The notes: a model not told the origin generated them from the letters alone. A DNA stretch of 64,000 nt from Mucilaginibacter limnophilus (GCF_004005815.1 NZ_SACK01000002.1:248001-312000); one strand, 5' to 3'; shown: positions 6,254 to 16,105, counted from the stretch's first letter. Made by a program: numbers and translations.

Positions 6254-8473
6254 ATGAAAAAGAAAACCTTATGGTTAACTGGCGTGGTATGCCTGTCATT
6301 GTCGGTCTATACCTGTTCGGTATCAAAAAAAACATTGCCGCGCGACGTGTCCGGACGAATAATACTTGACACTACGCCTAACCGCGGGCCATTATCTCCG
6401 CAGGAAGCAATAAAAACCATCCATGTACAGCCGGGATACCATCTTGAGCTTGTTGCCAGCGAACCAATGGTACAGGAACCTGTAGCCATAGCATGGGACG
6501 GTAACGCGCGATTATATGTTGCCGAACTGAACACCTACATGCAGGACGTTGACGGCACCAATGAAAATAAACCGTGGAGCCGCATTAAACGCCTCGAAGA
6601 TACCAATGGTGATGGCAAAATGGATAAAGCGACGGTATTTATTGATAGCCTTTTGCTGCCGCGTATGATATTACCTTTGGATAACAGGCTATTGGTAAGT
6701 GAAACTTACAGCGCCGATATTTACAGTTATGACGATACCAACGGTGATGGCAAGGCAGATACCAAAAAACTGGTTTACAAAGACCCGGCAACGCAACCTG
6801 ATACCCGAAACCTTGAGCACCAGCGAAGCGGATTGGTTTGGAACCTTGATAACCGCATATATATTACTGTTGATCCGCTGCGCTATAAATTTAATGGGAC
6901 CCAACTTATAGCAGAGAAAATGAATGAAGGTCCGGGCGGGCAATGGGGACTGGCAAACGACAATTACGGACGCTTGTATTTTTCATCAGCGGGTGGTGAA
7001 ACGCCGGCGCTTAACTTCCAACAAAATCCATCATATGGATATTTTAATTTAGATAACCAGATCAATGATGAATTTCAGGCGGTTTGGCCTATTATTACTA
7101 CGCCTGACGTTCAGGGTGGCGCGCCAAGGCTTCGTCCGGATAGCACACTTAACCATTTTACTGCATGTACAGGGCAGTCAATTTACAGAGGTGATAAGCT
7201 ACCTGCCGATTTGCAGGGCGACCTGCTTATTTGCGAGCCTGTTGGGCGTTTAATACGCCGTGCTAAAGTCATAAACAATCAGGGAAAAATTTCGCTGGTT
7301 AATGCATACAATAAAGAGGAATTCATCGCATCTACTGATATGAATTTTCGTCCGGTTAACACCGTAACCGGTCCTGATGGCTGCTTATATATAGTAGATA
7401 TGTACCATGGCATAATTCAGGAAGGGAACTGGACACAGGAAGGCAGCTACCTGCGCCCGCAAATAGTAAGTAAGGGGCTTGATAAAAATATAAATCGTGG
7501 ACGCATCTATCGTTTGGTAGCTGATAATGTTAAGCCCTCAAAGGTTCGTCCGCAATTGCTGAAAGCATCTTCAGCTGAACTGGTAGGTTACCTGTCACAT
7601 CCTAACGGCTGGTGGAGAGATAATGCTCAAAAGTTTTTGGTGTTGCGTAAAGACAAATCAGTTGTGCCTGCTTTATGGGCACTTGCGCAAAAAGGGCAAC
7701 CATTGGCACGCATACATGCTTTGTGGACCTTACAGGGAATGGATGCTTTAACCAAGCCCCAGCTTTTTGATGCCTTAAAAGACGCCGATGCTAAGGTGCG
7801 CAAAACGGCTGTTTGGATAGCTGAAGACTTTATACAGAATGATGACGCTGATGTGCTGAACAGACTTGATGTATTGCGTAACGATACCGACCCGGAAGTG
7901 CGTTTCCAGCTGGCGCTAACCCTTCGGTTTAATAAAACTCAAAAAGCTAAGGATATTATTAATTATTTGGTAAGTAATTATGATAGTAACTCCATATTAG
8001 CGCTTTCACAAAAACGCTACGAAAATATGCTGGCTGAACGTGAAGCCTCACGCCTTAAAGCGTTGGCCATGCAGGAAGAAGATCGTAAACTGGTTAACGA
8101 CGGCGCGACAATATTTAAGCAGTTGTGCGCTACTTGTCACGGCGCTGATGGAAAAGGCATAAATAACGGCGGTAAAGATATGCCTGCACCACCGCTTGCC
8201 AATAACAGCGATGTAAACGGCAACCCCGAGAAGCTTATAAAGATACTACTGCACGGCTTAAAAGGCCCGGTTAATGGCAAAACCTATCCGGATGTAATGC
8301 CTGCACTTGGATTTAATGATGACAGGTACATTGCTTCAGTGCTGAGTTATGTGCGTACTAATATGGGTAACTCAGCAAAAACAGTAAGACCTGAATGGGT
8401 GAAACGTGTTCGTGAGCAAAATGCCGGCCGCACCACCAACTGGACAATGGAAGAGCTTAATAAAGCAAAATAG
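6254..8473 (+). CDS. PVC-type membrane-bound dehydrogenase with HEAT repeats and C-terminal cytochrome c
   Basis: 739 residues. An N-terminal signal with Cys at about residue 21 suggests a lipoprotein, though the lipobox is imperfect. Residues about 55-420 form a beta-propeller of the family found in Planctomycetes/Verrucomicrobia and Bacteroidota dehydrogenases, with Ca-binding-like DTNGDGK repeats. HEAT-like helices follow (about 430-590), then a cytochrome c domain with CATCH (Cys625, Cys628, His629). Such proteins are thought to oxidise sugars or alcohols in the periplasm and pass electrons to cytochromes. It follows the ThuA-like gene closely. The substrate is not known. Confidence 0.85.
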   Translation: MKKKTLWLTGVVCLSLSVYTCSVSKKTLPRDVSGRIILDTTPNRGPLSPQEAIKTIHVQPGYHLELVASEPMVQEPVAIAWDGNARLYVAELNTYMQDVDGTNENKPWSRIKRLEDTNGDGKMDKATVFIDSLLLPRMILPLDNRLLVSETYSADIYSYDDTNGDGKADTKKLVYKDPATQPDTRNLEHQRSGLVWNLDNRIYITVDPLRYKFNGTQLIAEKMNEGPGGQWGLANDNYGRLYFSSAGGETPALNFQQNPSYGYFNLDNQINDEFQAVWPIITTPDVQGGAPRLRPDSTLNHFTACTGQSIYRGDKLPADLQGDLLICEPVGRLIRRAKVINNQGKISLVNAYNKEEFIASTDMNFRPVNTVTGPDGCLYIVDMYHGIIQEGNWTQEGSYLRPQIVSKGLDKNINRGRIYRLVADNVKPSKVRPQLLKASSAELVGYLSHPNGWWRDNAQKFLVLRKDKSVVPALWALAQKGQPLARIHALWTLQGMDALTKPQLFDALKDADAKVRKTAVWIAEDFIQNDDADVLNRLDVLRNDTDPEVRFQLALTLRFNKTQKAKDIINYLVSNYDSNSILALSQKRYENMLAEREASRLKALAMQEEDRKLVNDGATIFKQLCATCHGADGKGINNGGKDMPAPPLANNSDVNGNPEKLIKILLHGLKGPVNGKTYPDVMPALGFNDDRYIASVLSYVRTNMGNSAKTVRPEWVKRVREQNAGRTTNWTMEELNKAK

Positions 8474-8490
8474 GAAGGTAGGACGTAAAT

Positions 8491-8524
8491 AAAAAAGGCT
8501 TTGGAGTAATCCAAAGCCTTTTTT
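8491..8524. terminator. Bidirectional terminator between dehydrogenase and RRM gene
   Basis: Stem GGCTTTGGA / TCCAAAGCC with loop GTAA, extended by A6/T6 tracts on either side, so it can stop transcription on both strands. It lies between two convergent genes. Confidence 0.9.
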
Positions 8525-8533
8525 ATTTAAATA

Positions 8534-8926
8534 TTATTTCCAGCGATCGTTTCTGTCGTCACCGCCGCGGCTGTAACCACCACGGTCGCCACCACCACGA
8601 TTATAACCACCGCCACTGTTGCCGCCACGGTTGTAACCGCCGCCACCGCCACCACGGTTAAAGCCGCCACCACCGCCGGCGGGTTTTTTATTTTCTGCCT
8701 GGCTAACAGCAATAGTTCTGCCTTTAACCTCGCTTTTGTTCAATGCGTCAATTGCGGTTTGCGCGCCTTCATCATCAGGCATTTCCACAAAACCAAAGCC
8801 TTTGCTGCGGCCGGTCTCCCTGTCAGTAATAATTTTAGCAGAGCTTACCTCGCCGTAAACTTCAAAAAGAGCTTTCAAATCTGCTTCCCCAAGCTGGTAA
8901 GGAAGACTTCCTACAAAAATGTTCAT
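8534..8926 (-). CDS. RRM RNA-binding protein with Gly/Arg-rich tail
   Basis: 130 residues. One RNA recognition motif covers residues 1-80, with RNP2 IFVGSLPY (3-10) and RNP1 KGFGFVEM (42-49). A low-complexity tail of GGGYNRGG-type repeats follows from about residue 85. This is the bacterial glycine-rich RNA-binding protein type common in Bacteroidota and Cyanobacteria, proposed to be an RNA chaperone and often cold-responsive. The tail is encoded by GC-rich repeats that create open but meaningless frames on the other strand. It is monocistronic. Confidence 0.95.
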   Translation of the reverse strand: MNIFVGSLPYQLGEADLKALFEVYGEVSSAKIITDRETGRSKGFGFVEMPDDEGAQTAIDALNKSEVKGRTIAVSQAENKKPAGGGGGFNRGGGGGGYNRGGNSGGGYNRGGGDRGGYSRGGDDRNDRWK

Positions 8927-9091
8927 TAGTTATTTTAAAAAAGATGAGTGTTAGTTGCCGTACGGTTTTTTTCTCAGGTAAATATATCTATTAATTTCGG
9001 TTGTAATATATGGAAATTTATTCCAGTTAATAAAGTTAAATTATTTTTTATCAATTTGTTAACTGCTTTTTGTGCTAATAATGAGAAAGTT

Positions 9092-11245
9092 TTAAAATAA
9101 GCCTCGCTCCCGCAGCTCTTTTCTTCTCTCTTTTTCTCTTCGTTTTTGTTCTTCTTTAGCCTCTTTCTCACGTTGCTTTTTAATCTCGGCGCTGTCAATC
9201 TTTTCTTCCTTCTTGGCAGTGCTGTCGCCTTTGCCAAATAAACGCTGGAAGAAATTCAATTGACCTTCCTGATTAACAGGTACTGCGTCGCCACCTTCCT
9301 GGTTAAGCAGGCTGTCGGCAAGTGCGGTATCAACAGGAGCTATTTGTCTGCGCAAACCTTCACGCAAACGTACTGTATAAAATCCGTAAGCTGCACTGTC
9401 GCGGTCAATCAAACCTTTACCGGCCATTAATCCGCCTATCAGGTTAAAATAGCCATGCAAACGTCGTCTTAAAGTACCATCCGGTTCAAATGCATATAAA
9501 CCTGCTTTAGGGCTTGGTACAATGCTGGCCAGGTAAATACTTTCGCCCAGCGTAAGCTGCGAAGGATGCTTGCCAAAGTAGAACCTTGACGCTTCGGCAA
9601 TACCGTAAATGCCACGGCCCCATTCAATTATGTTAAAATACACCTCAAGCATCCGGTTTTTGGTCATTATCCGGTTGTTTTCAATCAGCCAAACAATTAG
9701 TATCTCTTCAATTTTGCGCGAAAGGGTTTTATTGCGACTCAGAAAGGCATTTTTCACCAGCTGCATGCTTATGGTACTTCCACCGCGCACAAAGCGTTTT
9801 TCCTTGAAGTCGGTTACAATAGATTTGCGTATTGATTCCTCAACAAACCCGCTGTGGCGATAAAACGAAGGGTCTTCCGCCGTCATGATGGCGTTGCGCA
9901 TATCGGGCGGTATCTGGTCAAGCGGAGTGAAGTCGGGGTTTTCCGGGCCAATTGTATGCGGCGGCATAGGTTTACCAAGCTCATAAGGCACATATACAAA
10001 GGTGCTGTTCAGCTTAGACAGGTTGACTTTCCCATACCTGATAATGCGGAAATCATCTTTATCAAGCCTCGAATCGAACTTAAGGTTATCAACATCCTTG
10101 CTGTTCATGTAGAAATTGAGCGAGTACTTTAATTTTCCGGCCACTTTCATGCCATCAAGCGATTCAAACATGCCTACAGGGAATGAGTCAAATATATCCT
10201 GAGCATTTACCCAACCCGTGTGAATCTTCATTTCATAAATCTTAACCGGATTAAGTGTGTATTTTAAATAAGGGTTCGCTTTAATTTTTTTAAAGTGGAT
10301 GACTGACGAACTGTCGAGTGTTACATAATTTTCACCTACAAACACATTTGCTTCAATAGCACCATTCGGAATGATAATATCTTTCACAGAAAGCCCCTTG
10401 TGATTGATAAGCAGGTTTGTAGCGCCGCAATAAGTATAAATGCGTGTCTCGTCGTTTTCTTTATCAACCTTGGTTAAACGAGTTGTAACTGTATCGGCAT
10501 TTAGCTTCACCTTGAATCTTTTTTGTATTATAGGCAATTCAAGTTTCTGGCCGCCGCCGGCATACAACTTTACATCGATGTCTTTGTCAGACGCGTGCAT
10601 TTTGCCCGACATATGCCAGGTAGCCTCGCCGCGGTTAACATCAATGGTTGATGAAAGGTCTCCATCATCAATTATCGCCTTAACAATATTGAAGTTTACT
10701 GCAGCAGTATCCTCGGCATAACTAAGGTTAAAGTTTTTCAGGTTAAGGTTTTCAGGAATCTTATACAGTACCTGTTCGATTAGATTGTATGATATGTCGG
10801 CAAGATCGAGTTTCGACTTTTTGCTGTTATCTGCCTTTTTCTTTTTGAACAGAAAATCAAAGTTTTTAACCCCTTTTTTATTGGTCAGTTGCAGAAAGCC
10901 GTCTTCAAGAGTCACATCTGAAAAAATGATGTCGCCAACAACAAGCGGTGTTAGCTTTACATCAACATCAAGTTTTTTTATCCGCAGCAGGCTGTCGCGA
11001 CCGTCTGGAACAACAGTAACGTCTTTTAATGAAACCTTGCTGAAGCCTGTAAAGTGTGCCGACCCTATTTTTACATCTAAATTATATTGGTCTTTAGCTT
11101 TAATTTTAGCTTTGTAGATAGCTTTTTGCAGCAAAGCTTCGCGTTTTGAGTAAGCGATATAACCACCTATCAGGGCAAAAATAAGTAATACGGCAAGTAC
11201 AATTCCGGCAATGCGGAAGGATTTATTGGGGCCAGGTCGATGCAT
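9092..11245 (-). CDS. Monofunctional peptidoglycan glycosyltransferase (GT51) with long AsmA-like N-terminal region
   Basis: About 717 residues from the ATG at 11245. A TM helix lies at about residues 12-34. A long beta-rich region (35-430) resembles AsmA/DUF748-type domains with phrases such as FTGFSKVSLKDVTV. The GT51 transglycosylase domain follows (about 440-615). The catalytic Glu is in TAEDPSFYRHSG near residue 456, and the RGGSTISMQL motif follows. The enzyme would polymerise lipid II at the outer face of the inner membrane. No transpeptidase domain follows; instead there is a charged Lys/Glu/Arg tail. The domain combination is unusual compared with standard MtgA (about 240 residues). 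Confidence 0.85.
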   Translation of the reverse strand: MHRPGPNKSFRIAGIVLAVLLIFALIGGYIAYSKREALLQKAIYKAKIKAKDQYNLDVKIGSAHFTGFSKVSLKDVTVVPDGRDSLLRIKKLDVDVKLTPLVVGDIIFSDVTLEDGFLQLTNKKGVKNFDFLFKKKKADNSKKSKLDLADISYNLIEQVLYKIPENLNLKNFNLSYAEDTAAVNFNIVKAIIDDGDLSSTIDVNRGEATWHMSGKMHASDKDIDVKLYAGGGQKLELPIIQKRFKVKLNADTVTTRLTKVDKENDETRIYTYCGATNLLINHKGLSVKDIIIPNGAIEANVFVGENYVTLDSSSVIHFKKIKANPYLKYTLNPVKIYEMKIHTGWVNAQDIFDSFPVGMFESLDGMKVAGKLKYSLNFYMNSKDVDNLKFDSRLDKDDFRIIRYGKVNLSKLNSTFVYVPYELGKPMPPHTIGPENPDFTPLDQIPPDMRNAIMTAEDPSFYRHSGFVEESIRKSIVTDFKEKRFVRGGSTISMQLVKNAFLSRNKTLSRKIEEILIVWLIENNRIMTKNRMLEVYFNIIEWGRGIYGIAEASRFYFGKHPSQLTLGESIYLASIVPSPKAGLYAFEPDGTLRRRLHGYFNLIGGLMAGKGLIDRDSAAYGFYTVRLREGLRRQIAPVDTALADSLLNQEGGDAVPVNQEGQLNFFQRLFGKGDSTAKKEEKIDSAEIKKQREKEAKEEQKRREKERRKELRERGLF

Positions 11246-11363
11246 CTGTAATTTTTCCAAAAACTATAGTCCGTTCGCTTTTCAAACGCTAAAATGCGGC
11301 AAATTATTTCGGTAACAAAACCAAACTAAAGGGGTTTTAATATTTTTGAGGAATTTTTACGAG

Positions 11364-12452
11364 ATGGTATTTACAAAAGAACAAGTTTTACAGGCGCTTA
11401 GCCATGTTGAGGAGCCCGACCTGAAAAAAGATCTGGTTACTCTTAACATGATACAGGACATACATATTGAAGGCAACCGGCTTAGCTTTTCGGTGATTTT
11501 AACAACACCGGCGTGTCCGCTCAAAGGCCTCATTGAGAATGCCTGCCGCAATGCCATCGCACATTTTATAAGTAAGGATATTGAGGTCAACGTTAACATG
11601 ACCTCACGTGTTACCTCGCAAAAAAATACCGGCGTACCGGGTGTGAAAAATATTATAGCCGTAGCCTCAGGCAAAGGCGGGGTAGGTAAATCAACCGTTG
11701 CGGTTAACCTGGCGCTGGCATTGTCGAAATCGGGCGCCAAAGTGGGTTTGATAGATGCCGATATTTATGGGCCGTCAATTCCTATTATGTTTGGGCTTGA
11801 GGGAGCACGCCCTATGGCTACCCAGGAAAACGGTAAAACGCGTATTGAGCCGATAGAAAAATTTGGTATCAAGCTGTTATCTATAGGTTTCTTTACCGAT
11901 CCAAATCAGCCCGTGCCTTGGCGCGGACCAATGGTGTCAACAGCGGTAAAACAGCTGTTTAATGATGCCGACTGGGGCGAACTTGATTATTTGGTAGTCG
12001 ACCTGCCGCCGGGAACCGGTGATATACATATCACCATAACACAAACTTTCCCGGTTACTGGGGCAGTGATTGTAACAACACCACAAAATGTTGCCCTTGC
12101 AGATGCTAAAAAAGGAATTGGCATGTTTATGATGGATGCCATAAACGTGCCTATACTGGGTGTTATTGAGAATATGGCATACTTTACACCCGCCGAGCTG
12201 CCTCAAAACAAGTACTATATTTTCGGGCAGGATGGCGGCAAGAAACTGGCCGCTCAACTGGATGTTCCGTTCTTAGGCGAAGTGCCCCTGGTTAAAAGCA
12301 TCAGCGAATCAGGAGATGCCGGCGTGCCGTTGGTGCAGCAGGATAATAGCGTAACGGCTAACGCGTTTGTTGATATGGCTCAGCAGGTAGCGCAGCAGGT
12401 TTCTATATACAACGCGCGTGGTGTGGTTGATAAAAATGTGGTAAATAATTAG
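11364..12452 (+). CDS. Mrp/ApbC iron-sulfur carrier ATPase
   Basis: 362 residues from the ATG at 11364. GAGGA upstream is a plausible ribosome site, and the TTG six codons earlier is less likely. An N-terminal DUF59/MIP18-like domain (about 5-80, with PACPLK) precedes a Mrp/NBP35 P-loop ATPase with the deviant Walker A GKGGVGKST at about residues 103-111. The family carries and transfers Fe-S clusters in the cytosol. The metal-binding CxxC of some Mrp proteins is not evident. It is 28 nt upstream of a NifU-like protein, which fits an Fe-S assembly pair. Confidence 0.9.
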   Translation: MVFTKEQVLQALSHVEEPDLKKDLVTLNMIQDIHIEGNRLSFSVILTTPACPLKGLIENACRNAIAHFISKDIEVNVNMTSRVTSQKNTGVPGVKNIIAVASGKGGVGKSTVAVNLALALSKSGAKVGLIDADIYGPSIPIMFGLEGARPMATQENGKTRIEPIEKFGIKLLSIGFFTDPNQPVPWRGPMVSTAVKQLFNDADWGELDYLVVDLPPGTGDIHITITQTFPVTGAVIVTTPQNVALADAKKGIGMFMMDAINVPILGVIENMAYFTPAELPQNKYYIFGQDGGKKLAAQLDVPFLGEVPLVKSISESGDAGVPLVQQDNSVTANAFVDMAQQVAQQVSIYNARGVVDKNVVNN

Positions 12453-12480
12453 TAATTTTACATACTGTAATTTAATTAAA

Positions 12481-12759
12481 ATGAGTTTATTAGAGCAGGT
12501 TGAAACAGCGCTGGATACAATTCGTCCGTATTTGGAGGCTGACGGCGGTAATGTTTCTATAGAGGAAATTACCCCCGATAATGTGGTGAAGCTGAAGTTG
12601 CTTGGCTCGTGCGGTTCATGCCCTATGAGCATCATGACACTTAAGGCCGGTATTGAGCAGGCCATTAAAAAAGCTGTGCCCGAGGTTGCCGGTATTGAGG
12701 CCATCAATTTAACCGATATTGACGACCCGAACGCGGTGCTTCCCGAAAATTTGAGATAA
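12481..12759 (+). CDS. NifU C-terminal domain (Nfu-type) Fe-S scaffold
   Basis: 92 residues, the size of a stand-alone Nfu domain. The motif LLGSCGSCPMS holds the two cluster ligands Cys44 and Cys47. It would hold or deliver a 4Fe-4S cluster. It follows mrp directly on the same strand. Confidence 0.93.
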   Translation: MSLLEQVETALDTIRPYLEADGGNVSIEEITPDNVVKLKLLGSCGSCPMSIMTLKAGIEQAIKKAVPEVAGIEAINLTDIDDPNAVLPENLR

Positions 12760-12872
12760 TTGTTAAGTATTGTTAAACTATTGCCGAAGTAACATAAAGC
12801 GAATATTTTTGACAGGATTTTAAACCATTTGAGCTGTAAAGAGTAATATAATAAAGAGAGCTGAAGACCCGA

Positions 12873-13505
12873 ATGAAGTATTTGATTGGTATATTATTTT
12901 TGATGATAACCACTGCAGGGTTTGCCCAGCAGAAAGAGCAGCCATTGGTGCAATTTTCTGGTATTACCTATAACGCCGATAGCGTAGGTACCATAGTGCC
13001 ATATGTAAGCATTACCAACCTTAGCCAAAGCAAGGCTGTTAACACATCAAACTATAAGGGTTACTTTTCATTTGTAGCGCACGAGCAGGATAGCATCCGC
13101 TTTTCATCAGTAGGTTTTGCGCCGGTAACTATTGTTATACCTGCAAACGTTAATAAAAGCTATACGGTTAAAATCACCCTTAAACCACAGATCATCAACC
13201 TGCCGGTGTTCCATATTTTCCCCTGGGCTACTACCGATGAGTTTAAAAAGGATTTTCTGGCAATGAAAGTTGCCGATGATGATTTGGAAGTTGCCCGCAA
13301 AAACGTTAGCCGTACATCATTACTGGCTATGCAAAACACTCTTGCGCGCGACGCGCGCGAAATACAATCGGCTAACGGGCAAGCTATGCATATGCGTATG
13401 GTTAACCAAAACTCGGTACAACCTAATCCGTTGTTGAACCCGCTTGCCTGGGGCAGCCTAATCAGGCAGATATCTGCAGGCGATAAAGCCCGCGGAACAG
13501 ATTAA
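12873..13505 (+). CDS. Exported protein with carboxypeptidase-like regulatory domain
   Basis: 210 residues with a clear signal peptide ending near GFAQQ (about residue 18). Residues 25-110 match the CarboxypepD_reg-like beta-sandwich often found at the N-terminus of TonB-dependent receptors: FSGITYNADSVGTIVPYVSI, then a YKGYFSF strand, then KSYTVKITL (first motif at 28-47). The remainder is helical and unassigned. It lacks the TonB plug and barrel, so it is a free periplasmic or outer-membrane protein. Its stop overlaps the convergent deformylase by 4 nt. Confidence 0.75.
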   Translation: MKYLIGILFLMITTAGFAQQKEQPLVQFSGITYNADSVGTIVPYVSITNLSQSKAVNTSNYKGYFSFVAHEQDSIRFSSVGFAPVTIVIPANVNKSYTVKITLKPQIINLPVFHIFPWATTDEFKKDFLAMKVADDDLEVARKNVSRTSLLAMQNTLARDAREIQSANGQAMHMRMVNQNSVQPNPLLNPLAWGSLIRQISAGDKARGTD

Positions 13506-14074
13506 CGTCCTTTTTTAGCGTCAGGGAAACGCATTTTATAATCCACTTTTACCGATCCCTTTGAAATATCGCTAAGCTTTTTTTGTATAAGCCTTTTGCG
13601 TAACGGACTTAATTTATCAGTAAACAGTTTGCCTTCAATATGATCGTACTCGTGCTGTATAACACGTGCCGCCATGCCTGAGATGGTTTCCTCGTGATGT
13701 TTCCAGTCGACATCGTAGTATGATATCTTAACGGTTGGCTTGCGGTATACGTCTTCCCTTATTTCAGGAATGCTAAGGCAGCCTTCGTTAAATCCCCACT
13801 CCTCACCGGTTTCTTCCAGTATCTGGGCATTTATAAAAGCCCTTTTGAAGTTAGCCAGTTCGGGTTCTTCATCATCAAAAACAGAGCAATCAACCACAAA
13901 CAAACGCATTGAAAGTCCTATCTGCGGAGCGGCCAAACCCACACCATGAGCGCCATACATGGTTTCAAACATGTCTTCAACCAGTTGCTTTATATGCGGA
14001 TATTCATCCGGAACAATCGGGGTAGCTTTTTTTCTCAGAACAGGGTCGCCGTAGGCAATTATAGGATATTTCAT
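13502..14074 (-). CDS. def: Peptide deformylase
   Basis: 190 residues. Removes the formyl group from new proteins, using Fe or Zn. All three signature motifs are present: GVGLAAPQ (44-51), EGCLS with metal ligand Cys99, and QHEYDH with ligands His141 and His145 and catalytic Glu142. It overlaps the convergent upstream-region gene end by 4 nt and starts 18 nt after the M16 peptidase stop, likely in the same transcript. Confidence 0.97.
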   Translation of the reverse strand: MKYPIIAYGDPVLRKKATPIVPDEYPHIKQLVEDMFETMYGAHGVGLAAPQIGLSMRLFVVDCSVFDDEEPELANFKRAFINAQILEETGEEWGFNEGCLSIPEIREDVYRKPTVKISYYDVDWKHHEETISGMAARVIQHEYDHIEGKLFTDKLSPLRKRLIQKKLSDISKGSVKVDYKMRFPDAKKGR

Positions 14075-14092
14075 TCTGCAAAAATAAGGCTT

Positions 14093-15322
14093 TTATTGGT
14101 TAGGCTCAAACTGCAATGTCATAAGCCGGTTATTATCAAATATTTCGTTGCTTATCTCCAGCACCTGTTGGGCAGTAACGGCGTTTATTTTGGCGAAGAC
14201 TTCTTCAATACTGTCGGCATAATTAAAATCGAGCAGGCTTTTGGCCATCGATATAATTACTCCCATACGGTTCTCTTCAGCAAGGGCAATCTGTCCGTTA
14301 AATTTCTGCTTTGCCTGGTGCAGTTGTATTGTGCCAAGCTTTTGTTCGCGCAGTTTTTTTAGTTCTTTATGAACTAACCGGGTGGCTTTATCGGCCTTTT
14401 CGGCATCGGTGCCAAAGTAAACAGAGAAAATGCCGGTATCAGTTAGTGGCGTATAATTTGATTCGATGGTATAGGCGATGCCATGCTTTTCACGGATCTC
14501 CAGATTCAAGCGGCTGCTCATACCCATCCCGCCTAAAATATTGTTCACCAGCAATAAACCGCTTTTATGAGGATGGTTTGACGGGTAAGCCTGGGTGCCA
14601 ATAACGCAGTGGGTTTGAGTTATCGGGCGCTCTGTTTTCAGGAGTTCGCCGTTATTTGCCGATGGTTTAACCCGGTTCTTTTTTGAATGATTTGGAGATA
14701 GTTGTCCAAAATATTTTTCGCACAGCTTTATGATCTTTTTAAAATCATAATTACCCGACACGGCGAACACCATTTCATCAGTAGCATAATTTGCTTTTAT
14801 AAATCGGTGGATATCATGAACCGACAAATTTTCGACAGATTCAGGCGTACCCAAAATATTGTTGCCAAGCGTATGGCCCTTAAATAGAATGCCTTCAAAG
14901 TCATCCTGTATGGCTTCTTCGGGCTGATCGAGATATGAGGCGATCTCGTCCAGTATCACACCGCGTTCTTTTTCCAGTTCCTCATCTGGAAAAGTAGAAT
15001 GGAACAGGATGTCCTCAAACAAGTCGATGGCACGCTCAAGGTGCTCCTGTAAAAATGACGCGTGTATGCAGGTGTATTCTTTAGTTGTATAAGCGTTTAA
15101 ATCGGCGCCTACCAGCTCAAGCCGGTTAAGTATTTGATTGGTGTTGCGCTTTTCGGTTTCTTTAAACAACAGGTGCTCAATAAAATGTGCCAGGCCGTCT
15201 TTGCCGGGCTCTTCGTCGCGCGCGCCGCCGTTTAGTACAAAGCAGCAATGTGTAACAGTAAACGGGGCATGCTTAAAAAGCACCCTGATGCCGTTATGTA
15301 AAGTATGAAGTTGATAATCCAT
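14093..15322 (-). CDS. M16 family zinc peptidase
   Basis: 409 residues from the ATG at 15322; 20 more codons are open upstream, but MDYQLHTLHNG fits the family start better. The inverted zinc motif HFIEH gives His46, Glu49, His50, with the downstream Glu in the ERGVILDE region. This single-chain M16B type (YmxG/PqqL-like) is common in Bacteroidota. It is probably cytosolic because no signal is seen. Adjacent to def, which it may accompany in an operon. Confidence 0.93.
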   Translation of the reverse strand: MDYQLHTLHNGIRVLFKHAPFTVTHCCFVLNGGARDEEPGKDGLAHFIEHLLFKETEKRNTNQILNRLELVGADLNAYTTKEYTCIHASFLQEHLERAIDLFEDILFHSTFPDEELEKERGVILDEIASYLDQPEEAIQDDFEGILFKGHTLGNNILGTPESVENLSVHDIHRFIKANYATDEMVFAVSGNYDFKKIIKLCEKYFGQLSPNHSKKNRVKPSANNGELLKTERPITQTHCVIGTQAYPSNHPHKSGLLLVNNILGGMGMSSRLNLEIREKHGIAYTIESNYTPLTDTGIFSVYFGTDAEKADKATRLVHKELKKLREQKLGTIQLHQAKQKFNGQIALAEENRMGVIISMAKSLLDFNYADSIEEVFAKINAVTAQQVLEISNEIFDNNRLMTLQFEPNQ

Positions 15323-15556
15323 TAAGAGCGACAAAGATAGTGTTTTATGAAGTTGTAACCGGTTAACTGAAGGCCACAACACCGTAGTTTCCGTTATTTG
15401 ATGATAAACCGGGGAATTAAAGCGATTATATTAGCAGTAAATTCTATTTATCTGAATATATTTTGACTGATTTGTACTACTTTAGCTTCATTATTTCCGG
15501 AGGAATCAAATTTATTACTTTACAGATTTCCGGAGACTTACCACTTAGCGAGATAT

Positions 15557-16096
15557 ATGAAAATTACTGTAGCCGGTCTTGAGTTTGAGCCTTTTATAGC
15601 ATCTGATGAAATTCAAAAACGTGTGCGTGTTATTGGCGAACAACTAAATGTTGATTACAAGCATACCGTACCGGTAATTGTAGGCGTGCTCAATGGCAGT
15701 TTTATTTTTATTGCCGACCTGATAAAACACGTTACCATACCCTGCGAAGTCACTTTCACCAAGCTTGCATCATACTACGGCGGCCTTTCAAGCAGCAAAA
15801 AAATACGCGATGATATTGACCTGAGTGTTGATATTGAAGGTCGCGACGTAATTTTAATTGAAGATATTGTTGAAAGCGGTAATACGCTACATTACTTGCT
15901 TGATAAACTTTCGGTACGTAAACCGGCTTCAATTGCTGTTTGCTCACTTCTGTTAAAACCGGCTGCATTAGGAAGCACCAAAATCCCCGAACTTAAATAT
16001 GTAGGCTTTGAAATAGCCAACGATTACGTTATAGGCTATGGGCTCGATTACCAGGAACTTGGCAGGAATTTGAAAGAGATTTATAGGAAAGTGTAA
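15557..16096 (+). CDS. hpt: Hypoxanthine phosphoribosyltransferase
   Basis: 179 residues. Purine salvage enzyme making IMP/GMP from hypoxanthine or guanine with PRPP. The PRPP-binding motif VILIEDIVESGNT lies at about residues 96-108. VGVLNGSFIF near residue 36 and the FEIANDYVIGYGLDY C-terminal segment match HGPRT. It stands alone on the plus strand, followed by two short inverted repeats. Confidence 0.95.
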   Translation: MKITVAGLEFEPFIASDEIQKRVRVIGEQLNVDYKHTVPVIVGVLNGSFIFIADLIKHVTIPCEVTFTKLASYYGGLSSSKKIRDDIDLSVDIEGRDVILIEDIVESGNTLHYLLDKLSVRKPASIAVCSLLLKPAALGSTKIPELKYVGFEIANDYVIGYGLDYQELGRNLKEIYRKV

Positions 16097-16105
16097 TAGT
16101 CCTTT

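Noticed and set aside
8560..8700. Possible tandem repeat array or CRISPR
   Set aside because: The repeats are short, irregular and encode Gly/Arg codons in the RRM tail; there are no spacers.
8527..8712. Ala/Val-rich open frame on the minus strand
   Set aside because: It is a shifted reading of the glycine-rich tail of the RRM protein; the GC-rich repeat keeps several frames open.
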